From GWF2-43-63 sp035390965 (GTDB taxonomy: Bacteria; Bacteroidota; Bacteroidia; Bacteroidales; DTU049), in assembly GCA_035390965.1 (NCBI GenBank), contig DAOPKE010000028.1:1-31510 (forward strand): 31,510 nt of DNA, written 5' to 3'. A model generated the notes under the pieces. It ran no database searches and was not told the origin of the DNA. It worked only from the letters and a program-made list of their open reading frames with translations. How positions within the stretch are numbered: position 1 is the stretch's first letter; each line of letters starts with the position of its first letter. Positions 15,943 through 23,700 of this stretch are shown here, one piece after another. The position numbers and the translations under genes are program-made.

Positions 15943-15971
15943 CAGTCCCTTTTTGAGGGACTGCTTTTTTT
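15942..15971 (+). terminator. Perfect intrinsic terminator overlapping the tRNA-tuf promoter
   Basis: GCAGTCCCT (15942-15950) and AGGGACTGC (15956-15964) form a 9-bp perfect stem with a 5-nt loop, followed by seven T (15965-15971). The first stem base is the last base of the -7 box. It would terminate transcripts arriving from hpf; RNA started at the adjacent promoter would lack the first few stem bases. Confidence 0.85.
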
Positions 15972-16029
15972 AATAAGAGTAAATCAATAAGGGATCGTTG
16001 TTTAACACTGTGTATCAACATTTTCAAAT

Positions 16030-16102
16030 GCCGATGTAACTCAGTTGGTAGAGTAGCGGTTTTGTAAACCGCCTGTCGGGGGTTCGAGTCCCTTCATCGG
16101 CT
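16030..16102 (+). tRNA. tRNA-Thr (anticodon TGT)
   Basis: The sequence folds as a 73-nt cloverleaf: acceptor GCCGATG pairs with CATCGGC, the anticodon loop is TTTGTAA inside CGG/CCG, and the T loop is GGTTCGAGTCC. Discriminator T, no encoded CCA. First of four tRNAs ahead of tuf. Confidence 0.96.
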
Positions 16103-16126
16103 CTTTTTTGAAAATGAAAAAATAAT

Positions 16127-16207
16127 GGGGAGATTCCAGAGTGGCTAAATGGGGCAGACTGTAAATCTGTTGGGCAACCTTCGGAGGTTCGAATCCTTCT
16201 CTCCCCA
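16127..16207 (+). tRNA. tRNA-Tyr (anticodon GTA)
   Basis: 81-nt class II tRNA: acceptor GGGGAGA with TCTCCCC, anticodon loop CTGTAAA, a long variable arm (GGGCAACCTTCGG region) and the GGTTCGAATCC T loop. Discriminator A, no encoded CCA. Confidence 0.95.
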
Positions 16208-16217
16208 CAAACAACAA

Positions 16218-16290
16218 GCGGAAGTAGCTCATTTGGTAGAGCGAAAGCCTTCCAAGCTTTAGGTGGCGGGTTCGAGCCCCGTCTTCCGCT
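16218..16290 (+). tRNA. tRNA-Gly (anticodon TCC)
   Basis: 73-nt cloverleaf: acceptor GCGGAAG with CTTCCGC, anticodon loop CTTCCAA, T loop GGTTCGAGCCC. Discriminator T, no encoded CCA. It starts 10 nt after tRNA-Tyr. Confidence 0.96.
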
Positions 16291-16298
16291 CGAGAATT

Positions 16299-16370
16299 GC
16301 CTTTGTAGCTCAGGGGTAGAGCACTTCCTTGGTAAGGAAGGGGTCGGGAGTTCAACTCTCCCCAAAGGCT
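16299..16370 (+). tRNA. tRNA-Thr (anticodon GGT)
   Basis: 72-nt cloverleaf: acceptor GCCTTTG with CAAAGGC, anticodon loop TTGGTAA within CTTCC/GGAAG, T loop AGTTCAACTCT. It lies 8 nt after tRNA-Gly and 45 nt before the tuf ATG, so tuf mRNA is probably released by processing at this tRNA's 3' end. Confidence 0.96.
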
Positions 16371-16415
16371 CTTTCAGTATTTAAAACAAGCAGTAACAAT
16401 AAACAGACAAACAGC

Positions 16416-17603
16416 ATGGCAAAAGAAAAATTCGATCGCAGTAAGCCGCACATTAACATCGGTACCATCGGCCACGTTGACCATGGTAAAACGACGTTAA
16501 CCGCCGCTATCACTCTTAATCTTGCAGATAAGGGATTCGCAGAATTCAGGTCATTCGATTCAATCGACAACGCTCCTGAAGAAAAAGAACGTGGTATCAC
16601 CATCAACACTTCACACGTTGAGTACCAGACCGACAACCGTCACTACGCTCACGTTGACTGTCCAGGTCACGCTGACTACGTTAAGAACATGGTTACTGGT
16701 GCTGCTCAGATGGACGGAGCAATCCTGGTTGTTGCCGCAACCGACGGTCCTATGCCGCAGACCCGTGAACATATCCTTCTGGCACGCCAGGTAGGTGTTC
16801 CTAAAATTGTGGTTTTCATGAATAAGGTTGACCTTGTTGATGACGAAGAGCTTCTCGACCTCGTTGAAATGGATATTCGCGACCTTCTGAGTTTCTATGG
16901 TTTCGACGGTGACAACACCCCGATTATCCGCGGATCAGCTCTTGGTGGACTCAATAAAGAACCTAAATGGGTTGAAAAAGTTATGGAACTGATGGAAGCT
17001 GTTGACAACTTCATTCCAATCCCAACCCGCGCAGTAGAAAAAGACTTCCTCATGCCAGTTGAAGACGTGTTCTCAATCACCGGTCGTGGCACTGTTGCTA
17101 CTGGTCGTATTGAAACCGGTGTTATCAACTCAGGTGAAGCAGTTGATATTCTCGGACTCGGTGCCGAAAAACTGAAATCAGTTGTAACCGGTGTTGAAAT
17201 GTTCCGCAAAATTTTGGATCGTGGTGAAGCCGGCGACAACGTAGGTCTTCTCCTCCGCGGTATCGACAAAAACGAAATCCGTCGTGGTATGGTTATCGCG
17301 AAACCGGGTTCCATCAAACCTCACAAACAATTCAAAGCTGAAGTTGTGATTCTGAAAAAAGAAGAAGGTGGACGTCACACTCCATTCCACAACAAATATC
17401 GTCCTCAATTCTATTTCCGCACCACTGATGTTACCGGCGAAGTTGTTCTTCCGGACGGTGTTGAGATGGTTATGCCTGGCGACAACCTCTCCATCACTGT
17501 TAATCTCATCACCGAGATTGCAATGAACCAGAACCTCCGTTTCGCTATTCGCGAAGGTGGCCGTACGGTTGGTGCAGGTCAGGTAACTGAAATTCTGGAC
17601 TAA
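16416..17603 (+). CDS. tuf: Elongation factor Tu
   Basis: EF-Tu is the GTPase that delivers aminoacyl-tRNA to the ribosomal A site. The 395-residue product has all G motifs: GHVDHGKT (residues 19-26), RGITINTSHVEY (switch I), DCPGHADY, NKVD and the SAL loop, followed by domains 2 and 3 ending in GGRTVGAGQVTEILD. The frame is open further upstream through tRNA-Thr, but MAKEKFDRSKPHINIGTIGH is the universal start. Codon choice is strongly biased, as expected for a very highly expressed gene. No SD precedes it. It sits between two tRNAs in the conserved tRNA4-tuf-tRNA-Trp arrangement and is followed by a hairpin. Confidence 0.98.
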   Translation: MAKEKFDRSKPHINIGTIGHVDHGKTTLTAAITLNLADKGFAEFRSFDSIDNAPEEKERGITINTSHVEYQTDNRHYAHVDCPGHADYVKNMVTGAAQMDGAILVVAATDGPMPQTREHILLARQVGVPKIVVFMNKVDLVDDEELLDLVEMDIRDLLSFYGFDGDNTPIIRGSALGGLNKEPKWVEKVMELMEAVDNFIPIPTRAVEKDFLMPVEDVFSITGRGTVATGRIETGVINSGEAVDILGLGAEKLKSVVTGVEMFRKILDRGEAGDNVGLLLRGIDKNEIRRGMVIAKPGSIKPHKQFKAEVVILKKEEGGRHTPFHNKYRPQFYFRTTDVTGEVVLPDGVEMVMPGDNLSITVNLITEIAMNQNLRFAIREGGRTVGAGQVTEILD

Positions 17604-17623
17604 TAAAACAACCTTTGGTAAAG

Positions 17624-17657
17624 AGTATTCGCACACAAACAGGTGCGGATACTTTTT
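17624..17657 (+). terminator. Hairpin with T-run between tuf and tRNA-Trp
   Basis: AGTATTCGCAC (17624-17634) pairs with GTGCGGATACT (17643-17653) through one G-T type pair and an 8-nt loop, followed by T to 17657. It looks like an intrinsic terminator for tuf. The next tRNA begins 4 nt later, so it is probably a partial terminator or a processing stem, with tRNA-Trp and secE partly fed by read-through. Confidence 0.7.
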
Positions 17658-17661
17658 ACAC

Positions 17662-17734
17662 ACGGGTGTAGCTCAATTGGTAGAGTGGCGGTCTCCAAAA
17701 CCGTAGGCTGTGGGTTCGATCCCTACCACCCGTG
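17662..17734 (+). tRNA. tRNA-Trp (anticodon CCA)
   Basis: 73-nt cloverleaf: acceptor ACGGGTG with CACCCGT, anticodon loop CTCCAAA within CGGT/ACCG, T loop GGTTCGATCCC. Discriminator G, as expected for bacterial tRNA-Trp; no encoded CCA. It lies 27 nt before secE. Confidence 0.96.
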
Positions 17735-17761
17735 CAAAATAAAGGAAGAAAAAATCAAAAG

Positions 17762-17953
17762 ATGCGAAAGATAATAAATAGTCTCAGAGAAGTTCGCGAT
17801 GAAATGCTGAACAAAGTCAGCTGGCCCACATGGCTAGAACTTACAGAAAGCGCTATCGTGGTTTCGATTGCTTCTCTCATCATTGCAGGTGTAGTACTTG
17901 TAATGGACATTTCTTTTGAGAATATTCTAAAACTGGTTTACGGACTCTTTTAG
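17762..17953 (+). CDS. secE: Protein translocase subunit SecE
   Basis: The 63-residue product is a short single-span SecE. It has an amphipathic N-terminal helix (MRKIINSLREVRDEMLNKV), the conserved SWPTWLEL hinge, and one membrane helix (AIVVSIASLIIAGVVLVMD). It clamps the SecY halves in the inner-membrane translocon. The frame is open for ten more codons upstream to 17732, but that start lies within the tRNA-Trp 3' end, so ATG 17762 is preferred. The position before nusG is universal. A weak AAAGGA lies about 15 nt upstream, too far for an effective SD. Confidence 0.95.
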   Translation: MRKIINSLREVRDEMLNKVSWPTWLELTESAIVVSIASLIIAGVVLVMDISFENILKLVYGLF

Positions 17954-17965
17954 TACAAAGCACCC

Positions 17966-18511
17966 ATGAGCAGCGAAGAATCAAAGAAATGGTATGTGGT
18001 CCGTGCAGTAAGCGGAAGCGAAAAGAAAGTCAAGCAATACATTGATAATGAGATTGCACGGCTTGGACTTCAGGATGCTGTAGCACAGGTTTTAATACCT
18101 ATGGAAAAGGTGTTCCAGATTCGCAAAGGCAAAAAAGTGACCAAAGAAAGAAATTTCTTTCCGGGTTACATACTTGTTGAAGCTGCTCTTGACAGTGAAA
18201 TAGAACACATTATAAAGAATGTCCCTGGAGTACTTGGCTTTCTCGGAAGTAAAGGAGAAGCCATCCCGATGAGACAGAATGAAGTAAATCGCATATTGGG
18301 AAAAGTTGATGAACTGGCCGATAAAGGAGAAGAAATGTATGAGACATTCCTGGTCGGAGAATCGGTACGTGTTATCGACGGTCCATTCAACAGTTTTTCA
18401 GGTGTTATTGAAGAAGTGAACGAAGAGCGTAAAAAGCTCAAAGTCATGGTAAAAATATTCGGCAGAAAAACTCCTCTTGAGCTGAGTTTTATGCAGGTTG
18501 AAAAAGAATAA
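17966..18511 (+). CDS. nusG: Transcription termination/antitermination factor NusG
   Basis: The 181-residue protein has the NGN domain (KKWYVVRAVSGSEKKVKQYI, then VTKERNFFPGYILVEA) at about 8-115 and a C-terminal KOW domain (VGESVRVIDGPFNSFSGVIEEV) at about 128-181. NusG binds the RNA polymerase clamp, reduces pausing and links transcription to translation or Rho. It starts 12 nt after the secE stop and has no SD. Length and domain order are normal. Confidence 0.97.
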   Translation: MSSEESKKWYVVRAVSGSEKKVKQYIDNEIARLGLQDAVAQVLIPMEKVFQIRKGKKVTKERNFFPGYILVEAALDSEIEHIIKNVPGVLGFLGSKGEAIPMRQNEVNRILGKVDELADKGEEMYETFLVGESVRVIDGPFNSFSGVIEEVNEERKKLKVMVKIFGRKTPLELSFMQVEKE

Positions 18512-18535
18512 TAAACGAGTAAAAAGAAAAATCTC

Positions 18536-18985
18536 ATGGCAAAAGAAGTTGCTGGATTAATTAAGCTGCAAATCAAGGGAGGGGCCGCCAATCCTTCACC
18601 ACCCGTAGGACCTGCATTGGGTGCCAAAGGTGTGAACATCATGGAATTCTGCAAGCAATTTAACGCACGTACGCAGGATCAGGCCGGCAAGCTGCTCCCC
18701 GTTATTATTACGGTATATAAAGATAAGTCATTTGACTTTATCGTTAAAACGCCTCCTGTAGCAGTACAGTTGCTGGAAAAAGCAAAAATCCAGAAAGGAT
18801 CAGGCGAACCAAACCGCGACAAAGTGGCCTCGATTACCTGGGAACAGGTACAGGCAATAGCAGAAGCCAAAATGGTTGACCTCAACTGTTTCACTGTTGA
18901 ATCAGCCATGCGCATGGTAGCTGGAACAGCCCGCAGCATGGGCATAAAAGTTACCGGCACTGCCCCTTTCCAAACTAATGCATAA
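18536..18985 (+). CDS. rplK: 50S ribosomal protein uL11
   Basis: The 149-residue product begins MAKEVAGLIKLQIKGGAANP and carries the uL11 signature PPVGPALGAKGVNIMEFCKQFN; the C-terminal rRNA-binding domain ends in AGTARSMGIKV. uL11 forms the GTPase-associated centre with 23S rRNA and the stalk base. It lies 24 nt after nusG and 17 nt before rplA. Confidence 0.97.
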   Translation: MAKEVAGLIKLQIKGGAANPSPPVGPALGAKGVNIMEFCKQFNARTQDQAGKLLPVIITVYKDKSFDFIVKTPPVAVQLLEKAKIQKGSGEPNRDKVASITWEQVQAIAEAKMVDLNCFTVESAMRMVAGTARSMGIKVTGTAPFQTNA

Positions 18986-19002
18986 TAAAAAAAAGAACTG
19001 AC

Positions 19003-19698
19003 ATGGCGAGAATTTCCAAGAAAAGAAAAGAAGCCTTAAGCAAATTCGACAAAACTGCTCAATATACGTTGACCGACGCATTGAAGCTTGTGAAGGAGCT
19101 TACCTACACAAAATTCGACTCATCGGTTGACCTCGATGTCCGTCTGGGCGTTGATCCCCGCAAAGCGAATCAAATGGTTCGCGGCACTGTGACGCTTCCT
19201 CATGGTACGGGAAAAACTGTCCGGGTTTTGGTTCTCTGCGGTCCTGAAAAGGAAGAAGAAGCCAAAGCAGCCGGCGCTGACCACGTAGGTCTTGATGATT
19301 ATATCGCCAAGATCAAAGGTGGTTGGACCGACGTGGATGTTGTTATTACCACTCCCAATGTAATGCCCAAAGTTGGGGCGCTGGGTAAAATTCTGGGACC
19401 ACGTGGTCTCATGCCCAACCCAAAAACAGGCACGGTAACCATGGAAATCGGCAAAGCTGTTGCCGATGTGAAAGCCGGTAAAATTGATTTTAAAGTTGAC
19501 AAATATGGTATCATCCATTCTTCTGTTGGCAAATCTTCTTTCACAGTTGAAAAACTGGAAGACAATGCCCGCGAATTATTGTCAACCATCATCAAACTGA
19601 AACCGACTACCACCAAGGGAACCTATGTGAAGAGTGTGTTTTTATCGAGCACAATGAGTCCGGGGATACATATTGATGTTAAAAGTGTCTCCAACTAA
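19003..19698 (+). CDS. rplA: 50S ribosomal protein uL1
   Basis: The 231-residue product matches uL1 of the mobile L1 stalk: VDLDVRLGVDPRKANQMVRG near the start, the conserved ILGPRGLMPNPKTGTV segment and the VGKSSFTVEKLEDN region. uL1 helps release deacylated tRNA from the E site and in many bacteria represses its own operon. I did not identify an L1-binding mimic in the short rplK leader. The length is normal and the gene sits 22 nt before rplJ. Confidence 0.97.
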   Translation: MARISKKRKEALSKFDKTAQYTLTDALKLVKELTYTKFDSSVDLDVRLGVDPRKANQMVRGTVTLPHGTGKTVRVLVLCGPEKEEEAKAAGADHVGLDDYIAKIKGGWTDVDVVITTPNVMPKVGALGKILGPRGLMPNPKTGTVTMEIGKAVADVKAGKIDFKVDKYGIIHSSVGKSSFTVEKLEDNARELLSTIIKLKPTTTKGTYVKSVFLSSTMSPGIHIDVKSVSN

Positions 19699-19720
19699 CC
19701 CCTAACAGAAAGTTCAACTT

Positions 19721-20215
19721 ATGAAAACAAAGGAAGACAAAAACCAAATTGTAGCTGAGCTGACTGAAACACTGAAGCAGTACGATGTTGTGTATGTAGC
19801 CGACATTTTAGGTCTGAATGCAGAACAAACTTCGTCATTGCGCAGAATGTGTTTCAAACGCGACATTAAGCTGCAAATGGTCAAAAACACCTTACTGAAA
19901 AGAGCTTTGGAAAATTCCGGCAGGGATTTCTCAGAACTTATTCCGGTATTGAAAGGCTCTTCCGCTGTGATGTTGTCAGATGTGCCAAAAGCACCTGCAG
20001 CGCTGATTCAGGAATTCCGCAAGAAAACCAAATTACCGTTGCTCAAGGGAGCTTATGTGATGGAAATGACCGTTATTGGTGACAATCAGCTCGGATTCCT
20101 TGCCGGAATCAAAACAAAGAACGAGCTTGTTGCCGATGTGGTTCTTGCCCTCAAATCTTCAGCCATCAAAGTGGCTGGCGCTCTGAAAACCATTGTGGAC
20201 AAAGACGCCGCGTAA
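19721..20215 (+). CDS. rplJ: 50S ribosomal protein uL10
   Basis: The 164-residue product fits uL10: an N-terminal rRNA-binding half (KEDKNQIVAELTETLKQYDVVYVAD, then MCFKRDIKLQMVKNTLLKRAL) and a C-terminal helix where bL12 dimers attach. Only 22 nt separate it from rplA, so a long L10 leader RNA like that of many Firmicutes and Proteobacteria does not fit here. No SD is visible. Confidence 0.96.
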   Translation: MKTKEDKNQIVAELTETLKQYDVVYVADILGLNAEQTSSLRRMCFKRDIKLQMVKNTLLKRALENSGRDFSELIPVLKGSSAVMLSDVPKAPAALIQEFRKKTKLPLLKGAYVMEMTVIGDNQLGFLAGIKTKNELVADVVLALKSSAIKVAGALKTIVDKDAA

Positions 20216-20249
20216 TTTAAATGTTTAACCGTAAAAAAAGGAAATAAAA

Positions 20250-20621
20250 ATGGCAGATTTAAAAGCTTTTGCTGAACAGTTGGTAAACCTGACTGTGAAA
20301 GAAGTAACAGAACTTCTCCAGATACTGAAAGACGATTACGGAATTGAACCAGCTGCTGCAACAGTCGTTGCTGCTGCCGGTGGTTCCGCTGACGCAGCCG
20401 CTGAAGAAAAGAGCGAATTTGATGTAATTCTCAAGAGCGCAGGACAGGCAAAACTCGCAGTTGTAAAACTCGTGAAAGAACTTACCAGTCTTGGTCTCAA
20501 AGAAGCCAAGGAACTTGTTGACGCTGCTCCAAAGGCCATCAAGGAAAAAGTCGGCAAAGATGAAGCCGATGCTCTGAAAAAAGCACTCGAAGAAGCCGGA
20601 GCAGAAGTTGAAGTCAAATAA
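20250..20621 (+). CDS. rplL: 50S ribosomal protein bL12
   Basis: The 123-residue acidic protein has the bL12 layout: N-terminal dimerisation domain (MADLKAFAEQLVNLTVKEV), an Ala/Gly-rich hinge (about 34-52), and the C-terminal factor-binding domain (EFDVILKSAGQAKLAVVK, then LGLKEAKELVDAAPKAIKE). Multiple dimers on uL10 recruit translation GTPases such as EF-Tu. A weak AAAGGAAA precedes the ATG. It is followed by a long perfect hairpin before rpoB. Confidence 0.97.
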   Translation: MADLKAFAEQLVNLTVKEVTELLQILKDDYGIEPAAATVVAAAGGSADAAAEEKSEFDVILKSAGQAKLAVVKLVKELTSLGLKEAKELVDAAPKAIKEKVGKDEADALKKALEEAGAEVEVK

Positions 20622-20639
20622 CTTCTGACCTGCTTTGCC

Positions 20640-20677
20640 TGGTTAAGACCTCTTTCAGTTGTCAGAGGTCTTAACCA
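20640..20677 (+). promoter_or_regulatory. Long perfect hairpin between rplL and rpoB (attenuator or processing site)
   Basis: GGTTAAGACCTCT (20641-20653) and AGAGGTCTTAACC (20664-20676) form a perfect 13-bp stem, 14 bp with the flanking T-A, around a 10-nt loop. Only ATTTAATATAA follows, not a T-run. Such a structure could act as a partial terminator or RNase III-type site reducing rpoBC transcription relative to the ribosomal proteins, as known at the same junction in E. coli. Confidence 0.75.
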
Positions 20678-20719
20678 TTTAATATAATTCATTGTCGATC
20701 AACATAAAACCGTACTGCA

Positions 20720-23700
20720 TTGACAACAAACCCCAAAAACCAGAGAGTCACTTTCGCGTCAACCTCTCAGCCCGATTATCCAGATTTTCTTGAAATCCAG
20801 GTCAAGTCCTTTCAGGACTTTTTCCAATTGGAAACTACTCCTGACAACAGAAAAAATGAAGGGCTATACAAGGTTTTCGCCGAAAACTTTCCCATTTCTG
20901 ATACCAGAAACAATTTTGTTCTGGAATTTCTTGATTATTATATCGACCCGCCTCGCTATGCCATCGAAGAATGCATTGAGCGCGGTCTGACGTACAGCGT
21001 ACCTCTGAAAGCAAAGCTGAAGTTGTACTGTACAGATCCTGAGCATGAGGACTTTGAAACCATCACTCAGGACGTTTATCTTGGCATGATTCCGTACATG
21101 ACCGATAAAGGCACTTTTGTTATCAATGGTGCCGAACGCGTTGTCGTTTCTCAACTTCACCGCAGCCCCGGTGTTTTCTTCGGATCAAGCCGCCACCCTA
21201 ACGGATCGATTCTTTACTCTGCCCGTATCATCCCCTTCAAGGGCTCGTGGATGGAGTTTGCTACAGACATTCATAATGTCATGTATGCTTACATCGACCG
21301 TAAAAAGAAACTGCCTGTTACCACTCTGCTACGTGCCATTGGCTGGGAAAGCGACAAACAAATTCTCGAACTCTTTGATCTCGCCGAAGAAATTAAGGTT
21401 TCTAAAGCTGCCATCAAAAAAGAAGTCGGCCGCAGACTCGCTGCCAGGGTTGTTAAGGCCTGGGTTGAGGATTTCGTTGATGAAGATACCGGTGAGGTTG
21501 TTTCTATGGAACGTACAGAAGTAATTCTGGAACGCGAAACCATTATTGAAGAAAAGCACATTGATATCATTGCCAACAGCGGCGTGAAAACCGTTTTACT
21601 TCATAAGGAAGATGCGGCAAATGCCGACTACAGCGTGATTTTCAATACTCTGCAGAAGGATACAGCCAATAATGCCAAAGAAGCTGTCGAATATATTTAT
21701 CGACAGTTGCGTAACGCAGAACCACCCGATGAAGAAACCGCCCGAGGTATCATCGACAAGCTTTTCTTCTCCGACAAACGTTACGATCTGGGTGAAGTTG
21801 GCCGATACAGAATCAACCGCAAACTTGGTCGTCAGAAAAGCGAAGACCGCATTCTGACCAAAGAAGATATCATTGATATTATAAAATATCTGGTTGAACT
21901 CATCAACAGCAAAGCTGAGGTTGATGATATCGACCACCTCTCAAACCGCCGTGTAAGAACGGTTGGAGAACAGTTGTACGCTCAGTTTGGAGTGGGTCTT
22001 GCACGTATGGCACGTACCATCCGCGAACGAATGAATGTTCGTGACAATGAAGTGTTCAAACCGATTGACCTGATTAATGCCAAAACGCTTTCTTCGGTCA
22101 TCAATTCTTTCTTTGGCACCAACCAGCTGTCACAGTTCATGGATCAGACCAATCCTCTGTCGGAGCTGACAAACAAACGACGTATTTCGGCTCTCGGACC
22201 TGGCGGTCTTTCACGCGAAAGAGCCGGCTTCGAAGTCCGTGACGTTCACTACACCCACTACGGCCGTCTGTGTACCATCGAAACACCGGAAGGTCCGAAC
22301 ATCGGTCTTATTTCTTCGCTCTGCGTTTATGCCAAAATAAACCAGCTTGGATTCATTGAAACCCCATATCGCAAGGTTACCAAGGGTATTGTTGATCTCA
22401 AAGCTCTTCCGGTTTATCTTTCAGCTGAAGACGAAGAAGAGAAAATTATTGCCCAGGCAAGTACTCCAATCGATGAAAAAGGACATTTCATAGAAGATCG
22501 GATTAAATCACGTCACTTGGCTGATTATCCAATTGTTGAAAAAACCGATCTCGATATGATGGATGTGGCACCCAATCAAATTGCATCGATTGCGGCCTCA
22601 CTCATCCCATTCCTCGAACATGACGATGCCAACCGTGCTCTCATGGGCTCGAACATGATGCGCCAGGCCGTTCCGCTCCTCTGCCCCGAAGCACCCATTG
22701 TTGCTACCGGACTGGAAGGAAAAGTAGCTCAGGACAGCCGTGTTCTCATCAATGCCGAAGGCGATGGAGTGGTTGAAAAAGTTGATGCCCGCCAAATTAC
22801 CATCCGTTATCATCGCAACGACACAGACAAGCTGGTTTCATTCGAAGACGATATCAAGAGTTATCATCTGACCAAGTTTGCCAAAACCAACCAAAGCACA
22901 ACCATCAATCTGAAACCCATTGTGAAAAAAGGACAGAAAGTTCACAAAGGACAGGTGCTTTGCGAAGGATATGCTACCGACAACGGCGAACTGGCGCTTG
23001 GACGAAATCTACTGGTAGCTTTCATGCCGTGGAAAGGTTATAACTTCGAGGATGCTATTGTGATTTCGGAACGTGTAGTACGTGAAGATGTCTTCACTTC
23101 TATCCATATTGAAGAATTCATCATGGAAGTCCGCGATACCAAACGAGGTATTGAGGAACTCACCAGTGACATTCCCAACGTTAGTCTCGAAGCCATTAAA
23201 AATCTCGATGCCAACGGATTAATCCGGGTTGGTGCCGAAGTTAAAGAAGGCGACATTCTGATTGGGAAAATCACCCCGAAAGGTGAAACCGACCCAACTC
23301 CCGAAGAGAAATTGCTCCGAGCTATTTTCGGCGACAAAGCCGGAGATGTGAAAGACGCTTCTCTCAAAGCGCCTCCCGGAGTAAGTGGCGTTGTGATTGA
23401 CAAAAAACTGTTTAGTCGTTCCATCAAGGATAAAAAAGCAAAAACCAAAGAAAAATCAACCCTTGATACGCTTGAAAACGAATTCGAACATCAGGTTTCG
23501 GAGATTCGTAAACGTTTGATTGAAAAAATCCTTGTAATTACCGAAGGACAGGTTTGTCAGGGTGTTTCGAACAATCTGAGACAGGAAGTGATTTCGAAAG
23601 GAACCAAATTCACTGCCAAAGCGCTAAACAACATTGATTTCATCAATATCATTCCAACCAACTGGACCAAAGATGCGAAGGCCAATGAACTGATTCAACG

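Noticed and set aside
16024..16365. Overlapping reading frames on the minus strand (113 and 104 codons)
   Set aside because: They are antisense to four well-folded tRNA genes; such frames are a known artefact of tRNA clusters.
17178..17663. A 161-codon minus-strand frame opposite tuf
   Set aside because: It is produced by the strong codon bias of tuf and ends in the hairpin and tRNA-Trp region.
19699..19720. L10 leader regulatory RNA before rplJ
   Set aside because: Only 22 nt separate rplA and rplJ, too short for the known leader structures.
22274..22276. First read as a change at E. coli Pro564, a known rifampicin-resistance site
   Set aside because: Recounting from Ser531 places it at Pro560; Thr563 and Pro564 are conserved here.
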